In this document: piece after piece, positions 49,541-60,862 of the stretch
How positions within the stretch are numbered: the stretch's first letter is position 1
Layout: every line of letters begins with the position of its first letter
Assembly (NCBI GenBank): GCA_019843655.1
Contig: JACDQD010000006.1
Location: 9,602,034 to 9,666,033 of the forward strand
DNA from: Lethocerus indicus
Lineage: Eukaryota; Arthropoda; Insecta; Hemiptera; Belostomatidae
Direction of reading: 5' to 3'
DNA length: 64,000 nt
Program-made: the position numbers and the translations under genes
Notes under the pieces: generated by a model
Databases searched by the model: none
Seen by the model: only the letters and a program-made list of their open reading frames with translations
Told to the model about the DNA's origin: nothing

Positions 49541-52500
49541 TAGTGCTAGAATAAAGTCATCAATGTAGTATGATATTGTATAAAAAATAATTCAGACAAA
49601 GAAGACACATTTGGATATACTGTAATGTACCCCGTTATCATCGTACATCCGGAAAGATACGAACTAGCAAGGCGACCAACAGAATCTTAAAGAAGATATT
49701 GGAACATTACTTACAAATTGCGCAAGTTGCGGAAAACCCCATCGGTTTTATCTCATCCCCGGCTCCTTTTAATTCCAGGCTCGTGGAGCCTCCTTCTGAA
49801 AATTATTGGAAGAGTGGGCGGGGGGGCGGGTGACGCCCCCTGCAGGCCGCAGGATTTAATAAGGATCGATTTTCCTCTTGCAGATGGCAAATATACCCCT
49901 TAGTAAATGGAAGAGGGGCGCACCTGCTCGGCCACTCTGTAAACCTTGTAGTATTAACCCGTATTAACCCCCTAGAGCGCGAGCCCCGCTAACATTATAA
50001 GCCAAACCTCCCTTCCGCGACTACATTATGCAGGCTCCTCTACCCTCTTATATCCGGCCTATCCGCCCATTTAATCCGGAATGTCGTTTTTATGTACTAA
50101 TTTCATTTATGTGTTTTATGCACATGAAGGACACTACAATTGAGGACTGGAATTAAGAGAAATCGTAAGATAGAAAGGACTGCTTTATAAATCAATTGGT
50201 CATAGAACTTTGCCGAGTTTTAGGCATTAATGGGGACATTCATAAGAAGAGTTCCAGTAAAAGCAAATAATTAACAGATATAAGAAAATTTTCAGTTCAA
50301 TTTAATAGGAAAATTAAATTATATCCAAACCATTTCATGGAAATAATCACCACTGGAAACAAATATCAAAGATACGCAAGAAAAACACGTATTTCTGTGT
50401 CTGAAATTATTTTGTATGTCGAGGTACATTCGTTACTAACCATGTGTGATAAAGGGAAAGAAGTGCACGCTAAGGACGTTTTATCCGCGATATCACTATC
50501 GCAAAAAAGTTATTCTAAAATAAATAAAATGGCCAAGCATGGCGTGGCCACCCGTTGGCGGTTAACCATGCTGGCGGACATCCATCATCCGGTGGCATCC
50601 AAAAAACCAAGCCCTTATCTCTTATCACCAAACCCCATTTCCTGGACCACAGCGACGCAACCCTCCCCCTCCCCCGTCGGGTCTCCCTCTCGTTTAGTTT
50701 CAACCCAAAATTCGTACACTTTCAACTGAGATAGTAACCCAGATCATGTGTGGGCTTATATCAGTAAGGTGTTTTAATGAACCAAAACTTTTTTATTATA
50801 TCTCATATGTATTATTTTTCTCCAAACTATGAAAAAGAATATTAAGAAAAAGAATTATAATACATTAGAATATTATAATATTACAACCATTTTAAAAGTT
50901 TTATTTACGTATCCACTGAAATATTCAGCTCAGAGAAAATCATTTCATCTCCTCTGTAAGATTGCAGCGAACTTGGGACCGAATTAAGCTGGGTTTAATC
51001 TTGCCAGAAACAATCACCGTTTCGCAATGAAGTTCGAAAGTCACTCGCGGGATACCAGTCGATTTTCAAATATTTTGAATATTCATACACCCCCCTCCAC
51101 CAAAAAATTGTGGTCGGTCATTCAACTGATTACCAACTTATTACCAAAATCCGACTCTGTTCGGTGTTTCTCTCCCAATTAGAACGGGATCAAAATTTCC
51201 CAGCGTCGAAAAACGACCTGGGCCCTATCTCCTGCGGTTCTTAATTCGATTTCCACTCGAGAAAACCTAAATCGGAAAGAAATGGGCGGACATTTTATCA
51301 GATTATTAGGAGGGCAGAGTTAAACTTCAACTGGTGAGAAGACCCTTATAAGAGATTCGAGGAATAAATTAAAAAATTTTGCGTATTCATTAAATGATCT
51401 TATCTGGTTTCACATTTAATTCGCCCGCTTCAATTAGCTTTCGGATGATTTCCGTTTATATAAGTGAAGTGCCTGGGGGAGAGATTGCGGTTTTTAAAAT
51501 GTAAACACTCGATTTAACCCCAGCAAACACTCACTGCTTTATTTGTACGCCTCCATATATCATATTGGGATTGTAAACGGAGTCTCCTTGACTAGGGCTT
51601 AGGGAGTGAGCTTGCCCTCGTAATCCGTCCGGGACCTACTTAACTTGTATGTAACTTATGTTTTTTGTAAGATAACTGTTTGCTATAAGAGAGTTCGGTA
51701 TACCAATCAGCGATTATTGGGTCCCCAGACCCAGATTTTTATTTTTTCTTCGTCCTTCGGAACAGCTGAAATCAACGCTAAAATAAGGAAACCAAAGTTA
51801 CAGACCAAAGGAACAGTCATCAAAATTCATTTAATCCTATATGGGGTGGATAATAATTTTAGTCCCACACCCATCCCCCATCGTGGTCCCACCATCCTCT
51901 TTATATTAATTAACCTTTTACGTTTCGCCGAGCATATTTTAATTAAAATTCTAATTTCGGCTACATCGGAAGGCTTAATGTGAAATCGAATTTTTTGAGG
52001 AAAAGTATGTTCGAAGGGGAACATTTTTAATTAAATCGATTTCAGAAATGTACTCCCAGCAATTTGGTATAACATCTCTGTTATAACGTTCAATAAAACA
52101 CATCACATATTCAATGTCAATAAGTGACCATTGAAGGCGAATTTACCCGGCAAATCTTCGGCGTATTCGTTTGCACGATCGCTTTTGTTTTTTCCTTAAA
52201 TTAAACCCACTTAGAATTCCAAGCAAAACGGTTTCCTTCAACGTAAATTAAAGTATGGAAGAACGAGCGGAGTCGAGGAGAAAACTCGAATGAAAACTCT
52301 TCGGCCGAAAGCAGAAAACAAAGCATTCAATCATCAAAGGGGAAACATTCATTTCAGGGAACAGGAGTGCAGCCTAGAATACTTAGGTGGAGCAATTTAT
52401 TTTCGGACATTAATTTCTCCCCTCTTTCCCCGACCAATTGTCCGCGTCCGTTTTTCCTCGGTCCTTTTAAAATAGGTACTTCCCCTTTTCCTCGAACGAA

Positions 52501-54184
52501 AACAATTCATCAGTGGATTCGATTGGACTGTGTTCCCTCGGAGACGGTCTTGTCATCGGTAAATTGTCTTTCTCATTTCGCATTGGGGGCGAACCCTGGC
52601 AAAAGAGATGTCAGGTAATAAAATGTATTTTCATAACACTCGAGACCAAAAATATAACTAATGAGTACTGCTGGAGTGGTCAGGTTTGAAATCCTTACCA
52701 ACATGAAGAATAAAGGACCCACCCGGAAAGTAGTAATAACAGAAGAATTTGTCTTGCAATTCATGTATTTGTTGATTTACATTTTTTGCCACTATTACCG
52801 TAGTAAGCTCGTATATAAATAAAAAAAAGTAACAATTCGTGTCCTGTTGACTGCATGTACCATCCTGTAAACACTGTCCCTGTACTGACCCAGTGAACAT
52901 TCGTTTTTTATTTTTCTTTCGAAATTCATGTTTTCTTTTTTGATCGGTCAATGGTCCTATGCATTTATTACCTAACATAAATATGGATTCCCTTTCGGAA
53001 TATGTGGTAATAGTGGTGATGTTTATTCAATAAACCCTCACTATGCCCGATTGTGGGTTACAGTGTGACGTCAAGTATTGAGGAGTCCTGGGAGCGCCGG
53101 TATTAATGCCCGATTCTCCGGGCACATTCAGAACTAATTATTAGTTCGTTAACTGTATTCAGAGAATCGTATCGGAGGGGAGGATAAAGGTTCAAGGAGG
53201 GTGCGGCGACCCTGTCCCCATCCCCCCGGTGCCCGTTACATTGAATGGTACGAGGCGGCGAGAGGGAGGGAGCGAGAGGGAGTGAAACGGCCCCGAGCAT
53301 TGTCCTTGTGCGCCGCCCCATTCCCTTCTGGAACAATGAAGACAATGAAACTAATCCATACACCGAGAAGCAACAAAGTTGAGTCGGCCGGCGGGGGCGG
53401 CAACATTCACAGACCCATTCGACTTTCAACAGAGCAACTTGAACTATAATTTATTTAATACCGAGTGAAAACTGAGACCACCACTGGCCAATCAATATTT
53501 ATATGTAAATAACTTGCAATCGACAAGACCTAAGGTCCAATACATTTTTACAATTACAATAAGCACAATTAAGATTACTTTCAGTTGGTACTAAATATTT
53601 TCATTGTCTTGTATATTTCTTAAATGAAAGTGACCTCGGATTTAAGCCGATGTTATACTTTGTCAAAACGTTCTATCGGTATTCCAGATGCGATTATAAC
53701 ATGAAAACCACCGGAAGAGCGGAAATGTGTGCTCCACTAATCGAGGCGAAAAACGAAAGGTAAAGGGGTTGACAAAAAGCTGAAAAGCAAAAGAAATTTC
53801 GTATAAGGTAAGAACAAGAAAGGCGGGCGCCGTGTATCAGTCAGTCTCTTTTCGGTGTCGCAACAAAGAAAGTAATAAGAGCGGCCCTAGTTGTTATGCA
53901 ATCCTATTCTCTGTTCCCTCTCTCGTATCTCCCTCGGCTGGGGTTTTCTTCGCCCAAAGGCAAAGTATATGAGGGAATTCAATATATCGCAAGGCGCTTC
54001 AAATATTACACTATAAGTGCGGTCTAGTTCCCAACCTTGATAAAAGAAGAGAAATCGCGGCCAACCCACTCCCTCTGACAGTCTCCGCCCTCATATTCAC
54101 AGAGCAATTGTCGATTTTTCATTAAATTGTCTTCGCGGCTAATTAACTACAATAAAATACTGCGGATGACTTGAAGTGAAAATG

Positions 54185-54186
<2 letters not shown>
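49541..54186. other. Non-coding stretch
   Basis: Contains repeated TGGCCA words in an imperfect inverted repeat near 50530-50570 (GCATGG/CCATGC) and a 130-codon unrecognised plus-strand frame at 50337-50729. An initiator-like TCAGTCAGTC occurs near 53837 with only a weak TATA-like word 37 nt upstream. No gene supported. Confidence 0.4.
52068..52085. other. 7-bp inverted repeat
   Basis: TATAACA and TGTTATA flank a 4-nt TCTC spacer, forming a perfect small hairpin in AT-rich sequence. Confidence 0.5.

Positions 54187-54240
<54 letters not shown>
54187..54240. repeat. (AT)27 microsatellite
   Basis: A perfect 54-bp AT run, about 500 bp from the end of the Penelope-like fragment. Confidence 0.98.
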
Positions 54241-54242
<2 letters not shown>

Positions 54243-54724
54243 CATTATTGTATAAATATGTAATAAGTGACTGATGAGTCATTACAGTCAGTACTGTTGA
54301 GTAATTTTGAATACATCATTATTAGTTCAGATCCAATTAGGTTGGTACTTAATGGCACGATAAAGCAGCAGTAATGCCGAAAATTTTCATTTTCATTTTC
54401 GATTTGATCCAATCCTCTGCATAGAATAAATAATATATTATCCGGTATATACTTCCAGTTTTGTGGCGCACATCGATCCGGGCCCCGGGAGGAGCCGCCA
54501 CTCGCCACTCGCACCCGAGTCTCGTCCAAACCTGACCTCAGCCAAACTCCGGAACCGGAGACCTCAAAGAAACCGCCCTCTGAACCATTCCGGACCTTGG
54601 CCCCCCCTCGAAATTGAGAAACGTATGCTCGTCCCACCTTCAGAGGTTAGATTGAAGTTCGACCAGCCGGGGGTCTTCTTCGTAAGACTGTCCCAATAAA
54701 AAGATAAGGGGCGAATACCTGGTC
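54241..54724. other. Sequence downstream of the Penelope-like fragment
   Basis: A TATAAATA (54251) and an AP-1-like TGAGTCA (54275-54281) occur just after the AT repeat. A GC-rich part at 54470-54620 carries two-stranded open frames. No terminal repeat of the element was identified. Confidence 0.4.
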
Positions 54725-55048
54725 TCATTCATTGGCCGACAACGGTCGAACCACCGGCAACCAACTGTTGCTAAGCTGATAGCTTGTATCCCCGCTGAGG
54801 TCATTCCCCCCGTCAACCAGGACGGTTTCTCCAAACCGTACCCAGTGGTCTTTCTGGGGGCAATGTTCAACAACCGCTGATTCTTCCGGTTGCAGGAATC
54901 CGAGGTGTCTCTTGTTCTACGTTACCCCGACCGATATAACTGTTGTAACGACAGTAGTGGACTGTCACTTGAAAAAATACTAAAGTAATTTGACAGTTTA
55001 AAACTTCTTTAGCTATCTTCAGAAATCGTAGTACCCTTTGATAATTGG
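54725..55048 (-). mobile_element. Decayed Penelope-like element, C-terminal GIY-YIG region
   Basis: Read on the minus strand, this stretch resembles the region after the reverse transcriptase in Penelope-like retroelements, which carry a GIY-YIG endonuclease. Three blocks appear in the expected order. A PIIKG motif (55034-55048) matches the conserved linker ahead of the nuclease. A SYIGR motif with an intact YIG (54930-54938) follows a Val-His-Tyr-Cys segment in the place of GIY. A 63-codon open frame (54728-54916) contains EESAVVEHC, then YQLSNSWLPVV, and ends at a TGA at 54725-54727. At least one frameshift separates the YIG block from the last frame, and a TAG stands where the nuclease frame should continue (54917-54919), so the copy is dead. 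No reverse transcriptase was found next to it. The motif order is family knowledge; the decay is seen directly. The assignment to Penelope is from memory of the family, without a search. Confidence 0.55.
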
Positions 55049-55135
55049 AGAAAACCAATAGATATTTCGTGCCCCTGACCCTGCTGGTCTTCTTGGAATG
55101 TACACTAGAGCTACTGTACTCTTGCTATATCAGTT

Positions 55136-55312
55136 CTACCGGAGAATGTCACCAAAGAATTTCTCCTTCACCTCAAGGTTTCCCCGCTCCCGGCAAGATT
55201 TAATCACTCCTGCTAACTGAGCTGTTAATGCTGTGATCCAAGCTACATATTCGTGTGCGTCGCCCTCCAGTTCACTTTCATGGAGAAAACAACATTGTGG
55301 TAACAAGAAAAG
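55136..55312 (-). other. Unidentified 58-codon open frame beside the Penelope-like fragment
   Basis: A minus-strand frame is open for 58 codons between a TAA (55313-55315) and a TAG (55136-55138). It has no ATG start. Its composition is protein-like: acidic near the start (ESELEGDAHEYVAW), an Ala/Leu-rich helix-like middle, then a charged end (NLEVKEKFFGDILR). It lies upstream of the Penelope-like fragment on the same strand, about 90 nt away, so it could be part of the same element in another frame. I do not recognise it as part of that family's reverse transcriptase. A pyrimidine-rich stretch precedes it and CG|GTAG ends it, so a small exon is possible but unsupported. Confidence 0.25.
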
Positions 55313-55599
55313 TTAAATTCATTACAATATGTTGAGTAGGTTCTACATAATTTGTGTCTATCGCCAATAAAAATTATCGTTCAGTTAATTATTAGTTGAG
55401 ATTAATCGTAACTTATTATAAAATAATTCATTTGTCATTATTAATTGCCCCCAGGAAGCTCGATTTCACAAAACCGAGATCCGCGGGTGGTTCTCCTATT
55501 TCTTAACTGCTCCTTAAGTGCCTACTATAATGGAACGAAGAGTCGAGACCGGATAGGGGAAGAGAGAAAACGGGCAGAGAAATGGGGAGGGAGAACGGC

Positions 55600-56030
55600 G
55601 GCGCGAATTAGCGAGCCGCTTAAATTTTAATGAGCCATTAGTTTAATTATCCGGGGGCGGCCCAGCGTCGGACAGATTACGCTGGTGGCGGGGGGGGGGG
55701 CGGAGTGGCGCAATTTGGCATCAGCTTTGAGCGCCCCCCCCTCCACTACTCGCCCCCAGCCGGGGCGCCTTTGACGGGGGCGTCGCTGCTGACAAAACCG
55801 CATTAACACGGGCCCCACCCCGACCGCCCCCGCCCCCACGGGCATATCGGTGCGGGTAGCAGACGAAAACACGCCGGCTCATTAGGCCGGTGCGCCGACA
55901 AAAGCCCGGCGGCCGGCCCAATAATTAAACGCGGTGGGCCCCCGATGATGACCGCCGCCCACAATCTGCCCCCGCCCAATATCCACCCCATCCCCGGGCT
56001 ACGCTCCGATAACTCTTTTCTGGCCCCGTA
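55600..56030. other. GC- and CpG-rich island
   Basis: This is the most GC-rich stretch of the window. It has an 11-base G run near 55690, repeated CCCCCGCCC and GGGGGCGG words (Sp/KLF-like) and many CpGs. Several overlapping minus-strand open frames are Gly/Pro/Arg-rich by-products of composition. It could be an unmethylated promoter island, but I see no TATA, initiator or exon. Confidence 0.5.
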
Positions 56031-59000
56031 CCCACCTAGCCACCACTCTTTGAACTACCCTCCTCGTTAACTAATTACCTTTGAGAGATAGAGTCAGATT
56101 CGCTTGGTTTGACCTGTTCGACTAAAATTATGGTCGCTACAACCGACGGCTACGGGTTATTTTAAGTTCAAAGGGTAAATTAATTTATTCCGACTTTTAA
56201 ACCTACACAGTCTGACAGTAAATAACTAATATAAAAGAGCTATCGGTAATGTTTGAACCCGATGACCTTTCTAAAGATTATTTTAGCGCTTTAAAGGAGG
56301 TTTCTCCACAACGAGCGAGAATCTGGTTGACGCATAGATGGATGCTGTGATTGATCAAGGGAAAGACCGGGTCACAGACGAATTTGGGCAGAAAAATACA
56401 AAGAAATGGAAGCAGAAAAATTGAGTCAATAAATAAATAAATACGAACGAAATATAATTCCAAGGGGAAAATATAGAATATTTGTAGTGGTATTTCCGAC
56501 TGTATAATTTCTTTTTTAAACAGAAGTTTAATAACTTATCGGAGACGATGTTTATAAAAAGGAAAACTAAATATACAAAAAATAAATAATTACATTATTA
56601 CATTTCCTCCTCGTATCATTTCCAAATCTGCGCCGTATTTATCTCACTCATACATTAGCCGGACCCAATATCGAACACAACTGTATTTGCATATATTGCA
56701 AATACCGCATTTCCGTAATAAATGCTCGATATTATATTTTGTAAATTTCAGCTTATTGGGTAGAATCGCCGTCTGTTATTATTGATACATCAAATTGAAA
56801 CTTTAGGTGGATTTAATAACGATTAATATTTTCCAGAAATTACTTCCCTCCGGGGCCCGTAGGTGTAGACAAACTGCAATGTAAACGCGTGCGGTATAAA
56901 TTAATTAGAAATCGTTTGAAGGGAAATTGTTGCATAAAATATACCGTACTTTTACTTACTTATTATGGCTAAACAATTATCACGAAATTGATTAATTAAA
57001 TGCCTTATTCTCGGTATTTGAGAAAAATGGTTGGCCTCGATGTTTTTACTAATTCCGATATCTTACAATCTTACTTTTAATATACATATATACAATTTTA
57101 ATTTCAACCAAAAAATATGCAATAAGGGATAAGTAAGTAATGTAACTAAACATTTGTTCGCACAACAGTGGCTCTATGTGGTAAATATCGCACTGAATGC
57201 TTCGAAAGATGGCGAGACCGCCCAGGACCAAACAAGTGGGAAGGGACACATAACTACACGCCGAGAACATAATTCGAATTCAATACAAATAATTCAACTA
57301 TCATTATATCTCTATTGGTGCATACCAATCTGCAAGAAGGTATGATTAGTGACTACAAGGATTTTTATGAAATTTTACAATTAGAATATTGATTATCGCA
57401 ATTACGATATCGGTATATTTTGTCGAAAATCATGGATCTGACACCCCCACCACCACCCACAAAGGTTTCATCAGGTGCCTCCGCCTGTGGTTTAAAATTA
57501 ATTAATTTTATGATTAATCTCGAACTAATTTTACATCACATTACAGTAAAGTGAGTGTCGTGTAGGAAGAAACGACACCCAATATGGTCTTAAAGAAACG
57601 ATATAACAATTTCATTAGAACATTTTTCCAGTAATTTCGTATTTAAACGATAACAGAACCGAGAGTATCGCAGGTATGATGGCGTATTTTTTGTAGGATA
57701 ACGTAATTAAATTTCTAATCTAGGCTGGAATATTATTTACCCTCCCGTCGACAATTAATTAAGCTTGTAAACTATCGGGTGATCCGTCGTCGAAGGGATA
57801 TATCAAGCTAGGACGGGGCTTGTTTTGCCCCTCTGCTGGTTGGAATGTAATCAGCGCGACCTCCCCCATAAGAAGTGGCCAGCAGAGATAGGGCCGGGGG
57901 CCGATCCCCCTCACGACAATATCCATCTGTCTGGGAGTCCTCGAGTTTCGGCCGACCCCCTCCCCTCAAGTTTCCCAACTTCCTCCCTTACCCAGAACTA
58001 AGTTTAAATCGAATTGTAACGTCCGAAGGTTTTGTCCGGATTTCAATGTTCACGGCCCCACTATAGCCCCTCACCCTCGACACCCTAATTGAAAGTCCGA
58101 CGATGCAATACGTTGTCGAAAGGGCTGGGAGGCAAAGTCCCTGTCCCCTCTCCGACTATAAAACACTTCAGAGATCAGTCCGAATTGAGAATACGAACGA
58201 ATGTGCAATGTTGATATCTTACAAAAAAGAATTAAAAGTCTATTACACGCGCAAATAATGTGTGCATTAATTCCATAATTAATGTAGCAAAGAGATTCTA
58301 ATAATGTGGGGAGATAGAAAATGAGAGATCATGCGTGTTAAAATTAATTTTACATTTACACATTCGTCCAGAAATATATTAAACTTAACTTTTCCGGGGC
58401 TCAAATCTTTAATTATTAAGAGAGTATTGTCATCCTTATTATTAGAATTATTATTCTCTTTAAACGCGAGCAGGTCTCATTGTGCTCCACGAAATGGAGC
58501 ATTGGGCATTCCACTACAAAACGACACTTCCGTGTTCCTAAACCGAATCACTCGTCAGCCCCTGAACGAGTTAGCGACTGGAAGAGGGGCCGCCCCTCTT
58601 TGCAAGAGGGTGCAACCGAGCGAACAAAAGAATACAAAATGAGTATTTCCTTTTTTTATTCCGGCCGTGGGGCCGGTCCCAAACGCCCAGTGAGTCACCC
58701 TCGGGAGATAAGGCTGTGTTTAACACCGTACTCTCAATTGCTTCAAAAATTATTTAAGCGCTCCCACCAACAGCGTTGCGCAAACCCACCGTTTATGAAT
58801 AATGTAGAATGAATACATGCGATACATACAAGAACGCAGTGAAGAGCCTATGGAACGTAAATTTAGGTAGGTGTCAGTAAGTAGGGGTCAAATAATAAAT
58901 TTGTATATAAAAACTGCATATTATTAGCATGATTGATAGGAAACCAAAATTGAAATTTTAAACAAAACACACCGGATAATGCATCCCAAGACTCCCACTA

Positions 59001-60862
59001 GAAAGAATTTGAGACAATCAAGTGATAAATTCGAGGCGAGTATTTAACTAGAATTATTTATGTATCGCGAGTTATTGGATGAAATTTAAATAATTGCATT
59101 AAAAAACTGGGTTCGATCTCACAATTCGCGAAAGTTAAAAACGCGAGTATTCATTATTTTTTTCTCTGGAAAATACCGTATACAGTCAATTTGATAGAGA
59201 TGAAATACAGCCCTACTGACAGTCTCAGAACTTGGACGAAAGAAGTCATATATATTTTCAACGTGCCAGACGGTGAGCGAGGGCTAAAGTGAAAAGTATA
59301 TGCCGGCACCATCGGCCGTCCTTTCAAGTTTATCCGTTCAAAGGGAAAAATCCTCATCCCTTTTTCATGTTATTCCTCTAACAGGAAAGTTTCTATCTAT
59401 AATTCCATTAGACCACCGGAAAGAAAGGTTAAATGTCACTTCGTTTCTCAACGACAAAACCAGCGGACCGTAACGAACTTCAAAGATCCGGTAAAACCCT
59501 AACGAAAATTGTTTGATAGGTCAACCTAATTATTTAATAACTCAATTAAGCTCAGTATTAATTCATTCCCTTAATATAGGTAAACCATCATTTTATAAGA
59601 ACAGTTATAATTTCAGATTAATTAAAAAGGACCACCTAAATGAAATTATTAATTTATAAACACGAAAGCCTGCAATGAAAAACTTAGTGGGAGATAGTGA
59701 ATCATTCAACTAGGTATAAAACATAAACATGTTTAATTATAACAACAAAGTTATGACTATAACTATATTATATTAATAAACAATATGCACGGTTTATCAT
59801 AATAATTTCTGATGTATCTATCCTTTTAAAAATCGGACAGTAGAACAAAAGTGAGTCAGCAGATGTGTACTGAGAACATAATGGTCTACACCGGAGGTGG
59901 CCTGCAGCCACCCTGGGACCTTTTTCTGCTAGCGTGCCAAACATTTGAAAAGTTCCTTTTCTTAATTTGCTCTCGTGCTAGATAAAGAAGGACACACTTT
60001 TAATATACAATTAATTTTTATTGTCATATTAACGGGGGATACGGAAATCATGTTTGAAAATAAAATTCACAAAAAAACCGTGCCGCAGGTTACTCAAATA
60101 ATATTACCGTGCGTATATACTCAAAGTATATTACCGATATCGTAGAATTTCAGCTTGGGTGTATCCTTTCCTAGTACCGCGTTGGGTCGCTGGGTCAAAT
60201 GCTTTTTTCCCCCTTCTCGGTATGAATCGCAATTTACCCGCTTAACTGTCCGTCATTTTATCCAATATCGGTCCGGCGCAAACATTTATTGGGGCCAAAC
60301 AATATCAAAGGGTTTTGAAAACCACTCGGCGGGCCGGTGATGGCCGTAACTGATCGGGCGGGCTTTCACAGCGAGGGGGCAGGCGTGTCCGATATGCATC
60401 CCTGGTCCCCATTCCCGATTCGTTCCGACAGCTTTCACCGCCCAAAACGCGAATTAGGAGCGACAGTCCCCCCCCCCATCCAGGAACAAGAGTAATTACT
60501 TATTATTGAGTTTCAAATTTACACTGGCGGCCAATCCGGAACACACAACGATAAGAAACAAATCGACCTCCAACCACTTCACCCACTCACTTCTCTTATA
60601 ATAAAACACTTGTGCCGTATAATTACGCTTTTATTACCATTTTTTAAATGATAAAAAATTAAACAGTCTGTATATAGCACAATACAACAAAGAGAAACAT
60701 CGAAAAGAAAATATATTTGTTGTTATTATTACATGCATCATTTTATATAGTCTGATGTTACATCGACAGTTTTAACCGATGTAAAAGTTGGATGTTACAA
60801 CTAAATATAAATTAAACGGCATTAATGTTACGAGACCGCGTATTTCTTTACGCTTGTGATGT
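56031..60862. other. Non-coding stretch
   Basis: Mostly AT-rich with a GC-rich part at 57790-58160 that ends in CTATAAAAC near 58156; an initiator-like TCAGTC follows only 20 nt later, too close. Overlapping open frames at 58331-58812 are unrecognised. Nothing else seen. Confidence 0.45.
57493..57578. other. 18-bp AT palindrome and 7-bp hairpin
   Basis: TAAAATTAATTAATTTTA (57493-57510) is a perfect palindrome with overlapping TTAATTAA homeodomain-type cores. About 45 bp on, GTGTCGT/ACGACAC (57555-57561 and 57572-57578) forms a perfect stem with a 10-nt loop. Confidence 0.6.

Noticed and set aside
54686..54988. A plus-strand frame of about 100 codons with a single internal TGA and protein-like composition.
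   Set aside because: It is the exact codon-register shadow of the minus-strand Penelope-like frame; the recognisable motifs are on the minus strand.
58156..58180. CTATAAAAC followed by TCAGTC as a core promoter.
   Set aside because: The initiator lies only about 20 nt from the TATA box, well short of the functional spacing.
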